In this document: piece by piece, positions 25,457 through 34,351 of the stretch
Position numbering within the stretch: the stretch's first letter is position 1
Layout: every line of letters begins with the position of its first letter
Source: Bin87 sp965204395
GTDB taxonomy: Bacteria > Chloroflexota > Dehalococcoidia > Lucifugimonadales > UBA3495
Length of the DNA: 64,000 bases
NCBI GenBank assembly: GCA_965204395.1
Contig: OZ241987.1
Coordinates: 806,001-870,000, forward strand
Direction of reading: 5' to 3'
Program-made: the position numbers and the translations under genes
Notes under the pieces: model-generated
What the model was told of the DNA's origin: nothing
Databases searched by the model: none
Seen by the model: the letters and a program-made list of their open reading frames with translations, nothing else

Positions 25457-26905
25457 TCAGACTCGGCGCAGGAGTTCGGCCTCCAGTCGGTCAGCATCGA
25501 AGGCTTCGGTGGAAGCCGCGACTTTGATGTCGCCTTCTCGCACCATGCGTTCGGCTTCGCTTTCTTCCAAGACTTCCGGAAGGACCTCCTCCCGCTCCCG
25601 CTGACGGATCACGTCGCGGTTATGGTCGGCGAAGAGCCTACGCATGGCCACTACCACGGAGTCAGTGGACGACAGATACTCAGGCATATCGTACTGGGTG
25701 TACTTTTCAGCGTCGTAGTCCTGGTTGCGGAAGTTGAAGTTTAGCTCCCAGTTGCGATAGGGCCAGGTAGCTCCACTCACCAGTCGCCGGAAGAACCCGG
25801 GGCGCTTCTCGTAGCGTTCCACGTTGAGATACACCATGCGGGTCAGATTTTCTTCCACTGGCACGGGCCAACGGGTGCTGCGGAAGTAACGATTGTTGCC
25901 GCCGGTGCGGGACATGCCGGGAAGGCGGGTGCCGTTCCACTCGTTCACGTCTGGCGTATCGGCGCCGGAGGCCCGCCGATAGTTGGGGTCTTGCCCCTTG
26001 CGCTTGGCCTTCCAGTCGAAGTACCAAGTCCAGAGAAGACGCCAGCGGTGAAGGGGCCAAACACCATCCACCCCGGGGTAATACATCTGGTAAGGGATGT
26101 TCCCATCTTCGTCGTAGTAATACCTCTCCACAGAGGACTTTCCGCTGCCCGGGCGGTAATGGACGTTTTTGTTGTTGACCAAGTTGGTGCGGTAGCCCAG
26201 CGGTGTACGCGGTCGTCCCCCAACGCGGCTGCCCAGGATACGCAAGGCGTTCCGGTGAACCATGAACGCGTTGTGGGCGTCCATGGTGTTTTCCAGCACC
26301 AGCACCCAGTTGCAATCGAACATGTCAAATGAAGGACGGCAGATGTTGGGCTCCTCGAACATTTCAGGCGGAATGTCTTCCTCGGGCTCGACGGGCTCGC
26401 CTTCGCCCATCCACACGAAGACCATTCCCTTGAGCGTTACCGTGGGGAACTTTCTGGCCTTCATGCCGGGCGCGCCGACCATCATGGACTCGGGGCCCTC
26501 GGTGAGGAACGCAACGCAGTTCCCATCGCCATCGAAAGTGGCGCCGTGGTACGGGCAGGTCAGAAAGCCTTCGAAGTAACATTTGCCCATGGACAGATAG
26601 ACGGCACGGTGAGGGCACCAGTCCAACAGCGCTTGCACCTCGCCCTGCTTGTCCTTGAAGAACACCACGTCGGTGCCCAGCATACGGAGCATGGCCGGTT
26701 GGTTTTTCTTTATATCCTTGGCGGGGAGGGCCGGGTACCAATATTCCTTGAAGCCCGTTGGAGGGATGCGACTGCGTCGGTCCCTGGGGTTGTCGGGAAC
26801 CTTGAAGGGTGGTGTCGAGTCGAAGCCCTGGGTTCCCCGGCGCATTTTCTTGTAGCCACCGGGATAGCCGGAAAGCGGTTTTAGCAGAAGGCGTTTGAGT
26901 CCCAT
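25457..26905 (-). CDS. Rieske [2Fe-2S] oxygenase, large subunit
   Basis: Protein of 482 residues. The Rieske cluster ligands are C97 and H99 (DWCPHRA) and C117 and H120 (TCPYHGA). The mononuclear iron site is ENTMDAHNAFMVH (D209 or N206, H211, H217). The C-terminal 150 residues are charged, rich in Tyr, Arg and Glu, and not typical of classic ring-hydroxylating dioxygenases. The overall form is closer to the single-component PaO/KshA-like group. Reductase and ferredoxin partners are not adjacent. Upstream of a BenD-like dehydrogenase on the same strand but separated by 130 bp; the two may form an oxygenase-dehydrogenase pair. Confidence 0.88.
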   Translation of the reverse strand: MGLKRLLLKPLSGYPGGYKKMRRGTQGFDSTPPFKVPDNPRDRRSRIPPTGFKEYWYPALPAKDIKKNQPAMLRMLGTDVVFFKDKQGEVQALLDWCPHRAVYLSMGKCYFEGFLTCPYHGATFDGDGNCVAFLTEGPESMMVGAPGMKARKFPTVTLKGMVFVWMGEGEPVEPEEDIPPEMFEEPNICRPSFDMFDCNWVLVLENTMDAHNAFMVHRNALRILGSRVGGRPRTPLGYRTNLVNNKNVHYRPGSGKSSVERYYYDEDGNIPYQMYYPGVDGVWPLHRWRLLWTWYFDWKAKRKGQDPNYRRASGADTPDVNEWNGTRLPGMSRTGGNNRYFRSTRWPVPVEENLTRMVYLNVERYEKRPGFFRRLVSGATWPYRNWELNFNFRNQDYDAEKYTQYDMPEYLSSTDSVVVAMRRLFADHNRDVIRQREREEVLPEVLEESEAERMVREGDIKVAASTEAFDADRLEAELLRRV

Positions 26906-27034
26906 AATCGCTGCCCCCGTGTCAAAACATGGTGGTTTCCCGCCATATTAGCAGAACAGTCAAGGAAACGGGCTGGCGTCTAATCCAGCGCCGCCGGGTC
27001 TACCAACCCAGCGAACCGAATTGAAGATTTCCGG

Positions 27035-27874
27035 CTAGAAGGGGTATGGCTGCCCGCCTCCGGCCGCCAGCACCTGACCGGTGATGTAAGAGGCGTCGTG
27101 GGATGCCAGGAATGCGATGGCAGAAGCCTGTTCGTCGGCCTCGCCGCGCCGGCCCATGGGTATCTCGGAGTTGCGGGTCGCGGAGCGGTATTCTTCCTGA
27201 TCCGCCCTTTCGCTGGCGGGCAACTCCGGTGGGATAACGTCCACTCCGTGGTCTCTCGGCGTGATGCGGTCATCCGCCGCGGTGCCGCTGGGAGCCACGC
27301 AGTTGACGCGAATGCCAAGATGCGCGACCTCCCGGGCCAACGACGTGGTTAATCCAATTTGCGCCGCTTTCGCCGCGGCGTACGGAACCCGGAACCGCCC
27401 GGTAACGGCGTGGGTGGCGATGTTGACGATGGAGCCTGAACCCTGCTCGATCATGTACGGCAGGACGGCACGGCAGCACCACATTGCCGTCCAAAAGCTG
27501 CGGTCGATCTCCGCCTGAATCTGGTCGGGAGTGTAGTACTGGAACGACTGGAACCAGATGGTGCCGCCGGCGATGTTGGCAAGGACGTCAATCCTGCCGT
27601 AAGCGTTGTGGGCGGCGGCCATCAAGGACTCGGCGTTTTCCCATTTCGAGAGATCTCCCAGGGCAATTTCGCAGGAACCGCCGAACTCGCGGATCGCGGC
27701 CTGCACCCGCTCCGAAGACTCCGCCACCATATCGCCGATGACGATGGATGCGCCTTCCTGGGCGAGACGGCGTGCGGTGGCCGCGCCGATGCCCTGTCCG
27801 CCACCGGTGACGACGGCGACTTGGCCTTCAAAACGACGGGCGCCGGCCGCTTTGGGGTCCAATATGGTGGTCAT
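27035..27874 (-). CDS. BenD-like short-chain dehydrogenase (dihydrodiol carboxylate dehydrogenase family)
   Basis: Classical SDR of 279 residues. TGGGQGIGAATARRLA is the cofactor loop; IAGGTIWFQSFQYYTPDQI, WCCRAVLPYMIEQGSG and VPYAAAKAAQ closely follow the pattern of BenD/XylL enzymes, which oxidise cis-diol carboxylates made by benzoate dioxygenases to catechols. The active-site Tyr and Lys (YAAAK) are present, while the usual Ser is replaced by Thr or Ala in NIATHA. Association with the nearby Rieske gene supports an aromatic or alicyclic acid pathway, though no other such gene is in the window. Confidence 0.82.
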   Translation of the reverse strand: MTTILDPKAAGARRFEGQVAVVTGGGQGIGAATARRLAQEGASIVIGDMVAESSERVQAAIREFGGSCEIALGDLSKWENAESLMAAAHNAYGRIDVLANIAGGTIWFQSFQYYTPDQIQAEIDRSFWTAMWCCRAVLPYMIEQGSGSIVNIATHAVTGRFRVPYAAAKAAQIGLTTSLAREVAHLGIRVNCVAPSGTAADDRITPRDHGVDVIPPELPASERADQEEYRSATRNSEIPMGRRGEADEQASAIAFLASHDASYITGQVLAAGGGQPYPF

Positions 27875-27923
27875 TGGCTCCGAGCCCCCTACCGAATAGG
27901 ACTATCGCGCGCTCTTGGAAGAG

Positions 27924-28316
27924 TCAGCTGTCGCCGGCGATGCCATCGCCGTTCCGTAGCCGCGCGTTTTCGGCCTCGAGTTCGGCGATCCGTCGCTGCA
28001 ATTGCTCAATAGCACGTGATTGTTCAGGTGGGGTGTGGCCGTTTCGCTCTAATATGGCGATCAACGCGGTCATCATCTCATGGTGCCGGCGTTCGGCATC
28101 CGCGCGTTCTTCCCGGCGCACTCGCTCCGCCTCTGCCCGATCCTCAGCGCGGGCACGGCGACGGTCTCGCTGGTCAAAATAATAGGTCAGCAATTGCGGA
28201 ACTCCCAGGACGGCCAGCACGATTGCGATATAGGCCGCACCCTCGAGGTATTGTAGCGCGGAACAGCAGGCTATCGTCAAATCCGGACTGTGCTCAACTT
28301 GGGGTGACGTCGGCAC
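27924..28316 (-). CDS. Hypothetical protein with one membrane segment and a coiled coil
   Basis: Protein of 130 residues. A hydrophobic stretch (AAYIAIVLAVLGVPQLLTYY, about 27-46) is followed by a highly charged Arg/Glu/Ala helix and a leucine-heptad coiled coil (RIAELEAENARLRNG) near the end. The form suggests a membrane-anchored scaffold facing the cytoplasm. Its start overlaps the preceding 108-residue gene by 23 nt, so the pair is probably co-expressed. No family recognised. Confidence 0.6.
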   Translation of the reverse strand: MPTSPQVEHSPDLTIACCSALQYLEGAAYIAIVLAVLGVPQLLTYYFDQRDRRRARAEDRAEAERVRREERADAERRHHEMMTALIAILERNGHTPPEQSRAIEQLQRRIAELEAENARLRNGDGIAGDS

Positions 28317-28620
28317 TGGAGAAAAATTCCTTCTCCAGGTCCGGATCCGTTACCCCCAACAGGCCGTTGGTATAGAGGCGGCAGGCCCGCAACCACAGTA
28401 CCAGAATGGCGTTGTTCACGTACATCTGAGGGAGTTCACGTCCGTGGGCCGCGCGAGCGTGAGCCCGAATGCCCGCCTCGAAGAACTGCTCCAAGAACGG
28501 CGTGGGCTCGTTGTCGAGCGCGCACGCTTCCAGGATCTCCGGCGGGGCTTCGTGGCACAACATGGCCGGGGACGCCTCCGCCAGTTGGATGTATTCGGAT
28601 TCCTGAGCCAGTGTAATCAT
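28294..28620 (-). CDS. Hypothetical protein, 108 residues
   Basis: Acidic helical protein starting MITLAQESEYIQLAEAS. No signal peptide or known motif; a short hydrophobic part (YVNNAILVLWLRACRLY) could be a buried helix. It is upstream of and overlaps the coiled-coil membrane protein gene. The 26-bp palindromic repeat lies directly upstream of its start. Function unknown. Confidence 0.5.
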   Translation of the reverse strand: MITLAQESEYIQLAEASPAMLCHEAPPEILEACALDNEPTPFLEQFFEAGIRAHARAAHGRELPQMYVNNAILVLWLRACRLYTNGLLGVTDPDLEKEFFSSADVTPS

Positions 28621-28640
28621 ATCTGATGGGTAGGTAAAAG

Positions 28641-28666
28641 TAGGGGCGAATGATCATTCGCCCCTA
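28641..28666. repeat. 26-bp perfect palindrome, copy 1
   Basis: TAGGGGCGAATGA followed by its exact reverse complement. A near-identical copy is at 34301-34326. Both lie in intergenic DNA, consistent with a dispersed palindromic repeat that may also act as a terminator hairpin. This copy lies between the NHL gene end and the next gene on the same strand. Confidence 0.85.
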
Positions 28667-28689
28667 TACGCGCTATCGGCCGAGATGGA

Positions 28690-29751
28690 TCACAGGTTCA
28701 TTTGCGGAACCAGGTAATCTTCTAGCTTGTGGTAAATCTGCAGCCGGCTGCGCTGGGCATCCAGTACCACGATACGGCCGCGCTCTTCGTCGAAATGAAC
28801 GTCGGTTGGCAGGGCGAACCGCCACTCGGACTCAGTGGTGGGAACCTCGCGCCGGCGCTTGAGGTAGTCGGCGTTGGCGACGACCGTCATGTCGGCCCAC
28901 TTGCTCAACTGCTGAGCATCGCCGATGAGGGAAATGATGAAGTTGCCGTCCTTGTCAAAGACATGGACACGGCCGGGGTGCATCCCGTTGTCGCTCCAGT
29001 CGGCGACATACACGTCACCCTGAGGATCGATCGTCACCTTGACCGGGAGGTGCATCTGGCCACGCTTGGTGCCGGCTTCGCCGAACTGCATCAACCAGTT
29101 GCCGTCAGAGTCAAACTTCTGGACGCGGTGATTCCGGTGATCGGCAACGTAAACCGAATTGTCGCGCTGATCGACGGTGATGCCCCACGGGGAATTGAAC
29201 TCGCCATTGCCTTCGCCCAAGGATCCCCAGCTGGTAATCAACTCGCCATTTCCGGTGAATTTGCGGATCTGGTGGCTGCGCCCGTCGGTGCAGTAGATGT
29301 TGCCGTCAGCGTCAACCGCCAAGCTCGACGTGGCGTGTTCCCCGCCGTCGTCGGGAACGGCGCTCCACTTGTTGATGAACGTGCCGTCCTTATCGAACTC
29401 GGAAACTTCGTTGAGCCATTCGTCAGCGATGTAGAGATGACCGTTCGGGGCGAGCACCATGCCGGAAGGCCAGATGAACTCGCCGTCCCGGTCGCCGTAC
29501 TTCCCGAACTCGCCGGTGAACTCCTCGTCGCCGGGGTTTTCGCCCAAATCGATAATACTGACGCGGGCGCCATACGCCAGCCTGTTCCACGGGACGTTGG
29601 AGATGCCCTCGATGCCCCGGTTCAGCACGTACACCGTATTGCCCTCAAAAGCCATGGAGGTGGGCTGGCTGAAACCCATACCGGAGGCGGCTCCGCGTCC
29701 GACCGAATGGCTGTAGTCGTACACTCGGCCCTTTGCGATCTGCGTAAGCAT
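28690..29751 (-). CDS. NHL-repeat beta-propeller protein
   Basis: Protein of 353 residues made of repeated propeller blades, for example GEFIWPSGMVLAPNGHLYIA, then similar GxF-x-P-xGI-x-VD and VYVADxxNxRVQKFD units, giving about six blades. No signal peptide or lipobox is visible. NHL propellers bind ligands or form scaffolds and sometimes act as lactonase-type enzymes. It is the last gene after DUF1800 and DUF1501 genes on the same strand, 120 bp beyond the DUF1501 gene. Specific role unknown. Confidence 0.85.
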   Translation of the reverse strand: MLTQIAKGRVYDYSHSVGRGAASGMGFSQPTSMAFEGNTVYVLNRGIEGISNVPWNRLAYGARVSIIDLGENPGDEEFTGEFGKYGDRDGEFIWPSGMVLAPNGHLYIADEWLNEVSEFDKDGTFINKWSAVPDDGGEHATSSLAVDADGNIYCTDGRSHQIRKFTGNGELITSWGSLGEGNGEFNSPWGITVDQRDNSVYVADHRNHRVQKFDSDGNWLMQFGEAGTKRGQMHLPVKVTIDPQGDVYVADWSDNGMHPGRVHVFDKDGNFIISLIGDAQQLSKWADMTVVANADYLKRRREVPTTESEWRFALPTDVHFDEERGRIVVLDAQRSRLQIYHKLEDYLVPQMNL

Positions 29752-29871
29752 AGTTTTACCTGCTCGTTGCTAGTGTGTTGGTTCAAATATTCGGGGCCAG
29801 CAGATTCGCACCCGCCGGCCCCGGCCGTTTCTGCCTGTCGGCGTGTCCCGGAGACCGGAACCCTTGCGCTC

Positions 29872-30999
29872 TTAGACGAAGGCTACCTTCTCGAACTGCC
29901 CGCCAACGATGGGGTTGGCGTCCAGGCCCATCCAGTCCTCCAGGATGGTGGAGTACACGCCGCGGAAATCGGTGTTGGGGACGAGGTCGCCCTGTTCCAG
30001 ATCCTCGGGCTTGGAGGACGGGTACTCGCCGTACTCTCCACCCTTGATGGGGTCGCCCATAATGAGGACCAGGCCGGCGGCTCCGTGGTCGGTTCCGCTG
30101 CCGTTGTCGTGGACGCGGCGGCCGAACTCGGAGAACATCATCAAGATGACGTTGTCGGCGGCATCGTTTTCCCGCAGGTCGTCGAAGAAACTGGACACGC
30201 CGGCGGATACGTCGCGCCACAGACCATCGTGCATCCCGACCTGGTTGGAGTGGCTGTCGAAGCTACCATGGTCGCAGTAGAGGACCCGGCTGCCCAGCCC
30301 GGCCTGGTGCACCTGGGAGATTCCCTTGAGCTTCCGGGCTATGGGGGTGTCGGGATACTCAACGGAACTGCTGTACTGCTCCGGCGCGGCCTTGAGTATG
30401 TCAGCGGCCTTGAGCCCGTCCAAACCGGTCTGGCCCAGGTAGTCCATAACGAAACCGCTGCCGATGGTGGGCGAGTAGAGGCGCGAGAAGCGATCAATGA
30501 TCTTTTCCCGCTGCATCTCTTCCTGGATGCTGGTCAGCATGCCGAAGTTTTCCAGGTCGTCAACACACGCGACGGGAACGCCGGGCAGCGCCAGAGCGCG
30601 AGGCAGGCTCGGGCCGAAGCTGACGGCGGTGACCACGTTTTCCTTGTTGGGGTCGATGTCGCGGGTGGCACGACCGAGCCAGCCCTCGGTGCCCAGGGTG
30701 TCGGGCTCGCAGGTGTGCCAGATGTCCATGCTGCGGAAGTGGCTTCGGGGGCTATTGGCATAACCGACGCCGTGGATGATGGCCATGTCGCCGGAGTCCC
30801 AGAACCGGCGCAGAGGGGCCAGTTCGGGGTGGAGACCGATGCTGTCGTTCAGCTTGAGGATGCGCTCATCGGGCACGCCCACCACGGGCCGCTTCTCACG
30901 GTACAGCGGCTCCGCGTGGGGGATGACGGTGTTCATGTAGTCGTTGCCGCCGGTGAGCTGCAGGACTACGAGAACCGGATCTTTCTTCGTAGAGGTCAT
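29872..30999 (-). CDS. DUF1501 family protein
   Basis: Protein of 375 residues with the DUF1501 start motif VLVVLQLTGGNDYMNTVIPH, and later SRVLYCDHGSFDSHSNQ and NVILMMFSEFGRRVHDNGSGTDHG, which carry metal-ligand-like Asp, His and Glu residues of an alkaline-phosphatase-like (sulfatase) fold. Most relatives carry a Tat signal, which is lacking here, so the location may be cytoplasmic. It follows the DUF1800 gene by 90 bp, the usual partnership in Planctomycetes, Proteobacteria and Chloroflexota. The pair is often linked to polymer or sulfated substrate use, but is uncharacterised. Confidence 0.9.
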   Translation of the reverse strand: MTSTKKDPVLVVLQLTGGNDYMNTVIPHAEPLYREKRPVVGVPDERILKLNDSIGLHPELAPLRRFWDSGDMAIIHGVGYANSPRSHFRSMDIWHTCEPDTLGTEGWLGRATRDIDPNKENVVTAVSFGPSLPRALALPGVPVACVDDLENFGMLTSIQEEMQREKIIDRFSRLYSPTIGSGFVMDYLGQTGLDGLKAADILKAAPEQYSSSVEYPDTPIARKLKGISQVHQAGLGSRVLYCDHGSFDSHSNQVGMHDGLWRDVSAGVSSFFDDLRENDAADNVILMMFSEFGRRVHDNGSGTDHGAAGLVLIMGDPIKGGEYGEYPSSKPEDLEQGDLVPNTDFRGVYSTILEDWMGLDANPIVGGQFEKVAFV

Positions 31000-31089
31000 G
31001 TTGCTTGCTCCTGTTGGTATCGTTCCGCGCGAGCGGATTCCAAGACGGGGAGCACGGCGAAGCCATACGCAATCGCCGCGCTGGAATCG

Positions 31090-32493
31090 TCAGGCGTACT
31101 GGTAATCGCGCAGCGAAACGATCAGCTGCAGCATTTCGGAGATTCGCTCCTCGGCCGCGTTTACGTCCGCATCCGTGGCCCACGAGATGGTGCCACCGGT
31201 CTCGGCGTGGGTGACGAGTTCCTGCCTGGTGGCATCGTCAACTTCCAGCGGGCCCATGAGATCGAGGCAGTTGTCCACCATGGCCTGCGGGCTCAGGTCA
31301 CCCTGCGCCTGCATGCGGTTGATCATAGACCGGATGCCGGGGCGGTTCACGTCGCTAACCATGTCGGCGGTGAAGTTGATGCGGCGCATCAGGGATCCGC
31401 TGTTGATCCACTCCACGCCGGTGTGCCAGCCTTCCACGCTGGGCGGGTTGAGCAAATCCTGGCCCATGTAGGTGGGCTGGCGCGCCATTTCGCCCAGGCC
31501 GGGCCCGGGGAACTCGAAGCCGCCTACCAGTCGCAGGGTGCCGGCAACCACTTCGGCGGGGCTCTTGAGGCGAGCGTAGCGGGCGTTCTTGAAGAAGTCG
31601 CTGTTGAACAGCACCCGCAGGACTGCCGTCATGTCACAACCGGAATCCACAAAGGCGTCGGCCAGCAGGTCGATGGCGTCCTCATCCTTGGGCGGGGTCA
31701 CCTGCCAAGCCGGAACCTGCGCCTCGTCCGCCACGAAGAAGTTGTACAGGTGGCGGGCAATGAAGGTGGCGGTGGCGGGATGTTCGCAGATGATGTTGAT
31801 AACGTCTTCGCCGTTGAAGTTGCCCGTCTCGCCGAGGAAGGACTTTTCTCCCTCGTCGTGGTCTTCCGGCAGGTACTGGAACTGCCAGTCGTGGCGGCCG
31901 ATGGGCCCGCGGGGCAGCTTGGCCTCAAAGGTCCAGCCGGTGAACGCGCGGGAGGCTTCTCGAACGTCAACCTCGGTGTAAGTGCCGACGCCCATGCTGA
32001 ACAGCTCCAGCAGTTCGCGGCCCCAGTTCTCGTTGACGGCATCGGCATGGTTCTCAAAGTTGTCCAGCCAGTAGATCATCGCCGGGTTTTTGGCGACTTC
32101 CAGCAACAGGTCCTTGTAGTTGCCCATGCCCTTTTCGCGGAACAGGGCGACCATGCGCGTAATCTCGTCGTAATGGTCAACCTTGGACACGCCGGTGGCA
32201 AAGATCTGATGCCAGAAAAGAGCCATCTTCTCTTCCAGCGGGCGCTTGGTGTTGATCATGAAGTGGAGCCATTCGGCCGAACCCATTCCCTGAATGGTGC
32301 CGGGGCGCCAGGTCCAGGGCTGGTAGCGAACCAGCTCGTAGCGGTCAATGGCCGGTTGGCTTTCGGGGTTGAGCAGCTCCTCAACCGTGGCCTCGTAGCC
32401 GTTGGCTGCCCGCTGTTCCAACTCCTCGCGGGATGCCCCGAAACCGGCACGGCGCATCAGATGGGCCATCAAGGCGATGTCCTGAGATGCCAT
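31090..32493 (-). CDS. DUF1800 family protein
   Basis: Protein of 467 residues beginning MASQDIALMAHLMRRAGFGAS, the standard DUF1800 opening, with NWGRELLELFSMGVGTYTEVDV and RAFTGWTF as further family blocks, and a closing PPSVEGWHTG. Partner of the adjacent DUF1501 gene, and first gene of the three-gene block. The role is unknown; these proteins are mostly helical and co-occur with DUF1501. No signal peptide is visible. Confidence 0.92.
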   Translation of the reverse strand: MASQDIALMAHLMRRAGFGASREELEQRAANGYEATVEELLNPESQPAIDRYELVRYQPWTWRPGTIQGMGSAEWLHFMINTKRPLEEKMALFWHQIFATGVSKVDHYDEITRMVALFREKGMGNYKDLLLEVAKNPAMIYWLDNFENHADAVNENWGRELLELFSMGVGTYTEVDVREASRAFTGWTFEAKLPRGPIGRHDWQFQYLPEDHDEGEKSFLGETGNFNGEDVINIICEHPATATFIARHLYNFFVADEAQVPAWQVTPPKDEDAIDLLADAFVDSGCDMTAVLRVLFNSDFFKNARYARLKSPAEVVAGTLRLVGGFEFPGPGLGEMARQPTYMGQDLLNPPSVEGWHTGVEWINSGSLMRRINFTADMVSDVNRPGIRSMINRMQAQGDLSPQAMVDNCLDLMGPLEVDDATRQELVTHAETGGTISWATDADVNAAEERISEMLQLIVSLRDYQYA

Positions 32494-32617
32494 CTTTTAG
32501 CCTCCTATGTAGTGTTCGATATATCGCCCGACATTATCTGCTATGCTTGATTTGCTGTCAACGAAGCCTGCACCCGGTAACAGCTCAGACTTACTGAGCC
32601 ATTTCCACATTCAGCCC

Positions 32618-32717
32618 GTCATTCCGTCCCTTGAGCCGGAATCCAGAAAATCCTCGCCCTATTTACGGATGCCCGTCAGCAGGTTACTTGGATACCGGCT
32701 TTCGCCGGTATGACGGT
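32618..32717. repeat. MITE-like inverted repeat element, copy 1
   Basis: About 100 bp bounded by imperfect terminal inverted repeats: CGTCATTCCG...GCCGGAATCCAG on the left and GGATACCGGC...GCCGGTATGACGG on the right. The right end (32690-32717) is identical over 28 nt to 44438-44465. It contains no gene and lies between the divergent DUF1800 and His-rich protein genes. Confidence 0.65.
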
Positions 32718-32771
32718 TTGCGATCCTGACCGTCACCTCGATTCTGAACTATTACCGCACCCGCTCCGACC

Positions 32772-33257
32772 ATGAAACCCCGCGCCCGCGCTATTCAACG
32801 CCATTCGCTACCTGAAGCGTACGAGCCGCCATCGCTGGCGCGTATGTTTCTCCTGTCGATTGCATTGTTCGCCCTGGTCCTACCCATCGTCGGACCGCTG
32901 GACGACCACCACTTTGCCGAGCGGTCCCATACCCACGGCCACATCTATCTGAACGGCAGGGCGGCAAGCCACCAGCACGCGCTTGATACCAAAACGGCGC
33001 ACGCGCACGGCAGTCCCACGGCGTCGCTGATGACGGGAGACGACGGACACCGCGTTGGAACGACGGTGTATCTCACCGACCCGACCGTCGGCCTGTTGCT
33101 CGCTGTATTGAACGCCCCATCGCACAACGCGCCCGAAGCGTTGCGCCCAGCGCCGCCACGCGGGAAAGAGTCGAACCCTCTGGCGCCGTTCGCCGACACA
33201 ATGCGGCAACCGGAGGAACACAGCGTCGCTCCGCCACTGCCTCCTCCCATAGCGTAA
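32772..33257 (+). CDS. Histidine-rich membrane-anchored hypothetical protein
   Basis: Protein of 161 residues. A hydrophobic segment (LARMFLLSIALFALVLPIVG, about 23-42) is followed by clustered His residues (DDHHFAERSHTHGHIYLNG, SHQHAL, AHAHG), then a Pro/Arg-rich tail. The His clusters suggest binding of Cu, Zn or Ni at the cell surface. It is directly followed by a cupredoxin-like lipoprotein gene that is also His-rich. No known family; might be misjudged as low complexity, but the coupling with the next gene supports coding. Confidence 0.6.
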   Translation: MKPRARAIQRHSLPEAYEPPSLARMFLLSIALFALVLPIVGPLDDHHFAERSHTHGHIYLNGRAASHQHALDTKTAHAHGSPTASLMTGDDGHRVGTTVYLTDPTVGLLLAVLNAPSHNAPEALRPAPPRGKESNPLAPFADTMRQPEEHSVAPPLPPPIA

Positions 33258-33302
33258 ATCCTCACTCAACCGTTTTCGTCATCAACGCAACGGAGGATTT
33301 TC

Positions 33303-34277
33303 GTGATGCGACTGAATCACGCAACGTCGCGCCGGCCGGCGTATTGGCTGGCATTATCACTCGCATTGGTCGCCGTGCCGCTACTCACCGCGTGCGGAAT
33401 CGCTTCGCAACCGAAGTCGCCAACACCTGCCGGCAGTGCGGAACCAGCTAGTGCGGCGTCCGGCGACCCCCAACACGAAGACGCCCAATCCGGTACCAGC
33501 AACGGTTCGGACAGCACGACCGCGAGCAACGACGCCAGGGTGATAAACCTGGCCATCGCCAACCGCGACACTACCCTGACGCGGGAAGACCTGCGCGTAA
33601 CGCAAGGCGACACCGTGCGGCTCAAGTTCACGGCGGATGAGCATGGAGAAATACACCTGCACGGTTACGACCTGACGGCTCAGGTGTCGCCGGGACACCC
33701 GGGCCAACTGGAATTCATAGCCGAAAACGCCGGGGCATTTGGAATCAACTTCCACGTTTTCGCTGCCGGAAAGATGGAGGACGATAACCACTCCGGCCAG
33801 CACGGACACAACGGAACCGCCACGGAGACGCTGGTGTCAGAGGCGCTCGTCGGTGTCTCAATCACGGCTGAGGTCGATGCGCAGGGTTCCGTGGACGTTG
33901 GAATAGAGGTGGAGGGAATGCGATTCGCGCCCGAATTGGTTGACCAGGCGCACACGGCCGGCGATGGGCATGCTCACATCTACGTGGACGGAGAGAAACT
34001 GGGCCGAGTGTTCGAGTCCAGCTATCGCATCGAAAACCTGCCGCCCGGAGACCACGAGATCAGGGTGTCATTGAACACCAACGATCACCGGAAATTGGTG
34101 TACGACGGCAGAGTAGCCGAAGATACGGTCACCGTTACCGTTCCGGATGTGGGACAGGGTTCCGCATCGGACCGACACAGCCAGGACGGGCACGATAGCC
34201 ACGACGGTCATGATCATGGCGATGCGCAGGAGATCGTTGCCGAGGTGCATTTGGGGAACCTGGAGGTTTACCCGTAG
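33303..34277 (+). CDS. Cupredoxin-like, His-rich lipoprotein
   Basis: Protein of 324 residues. A signal peptide ends in the lipobox LLTACG near residue 31, then a Ser/Thr/Pro-rich linker. The region around 95-165 (DLRVTQGDTVRLKFTADEH, HLHGYDL, GAFGINFH) looks like a cupredoxin domain with His ligands. A second domain (VEGMRFAPEL, HAHIYVDGEKLGR, PPGDHEIRV, about 200-270) is also beta-rich. The tail DRHSQDGHDSHDGHDHG is His-rich and could bind metal. Likely a cell-surface copper or other metal handling protein acting with the upstream His-rich protein; metal identity is inferred. Confidence 0.75.
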   Translation: MMRLNHATSRRPAYWLALSLALVAVPLLTACGIASQPKSPTPAGSAEPASAASGDPQHEDAQSGTSNGSDSTTASNDARVINLAIANRDTTLTREDLRVTQGDTVRLKFTADEHGEIHLHGYDLTAQVSPGHPGQLEFIAENAGAFGINFHVFAAGKMEDDNHSGQHGHNGTATETLVSEALVGVSITAEVDAQGSVDVGIEVEGMRFAPELVDQAHTAGDGHAHIYVDGEKLGRVFESSYRIENLPPGDHEIRVSLNTNDHRKLVYDGRVAEDTVTVTVPDVGQGSASDRHSQDGHDSHDGHDHGDAQEIVAEVHLGNLEVYP

Positions 34278-34300
34278 CCGAGCAAAAACAGCAAAAAATG

Positions 34301-34326
34301 TAGGGGCGAATGATTATTCGCCCCTA
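34301..34326. repeat. 26-bp palindrome, copy 2
   Basis: TAGGGGCGAATGA followed by TTATTCGCCCCTA, differing from the copy at 28641 by one base in the centre. It sits between convergent genes (cupredoxin lipoprotein and citrate synthase), so a bidirectional terminator role is plausible. Confidence 0.85.
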
Positions 34327-34351
34327 CGCGTTGGCAGATATTACGACGGTG

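Noticed and set aside
28729..32550. A 1273-codon open frame on the plus strand opposite the NHL, DUF1501 and DUF1800 genes
   Set aside because: It mirrors three well-supported minus-strand genes, has no family match and low-complexity composition; such antisense frames arise from GC-rich codon use.
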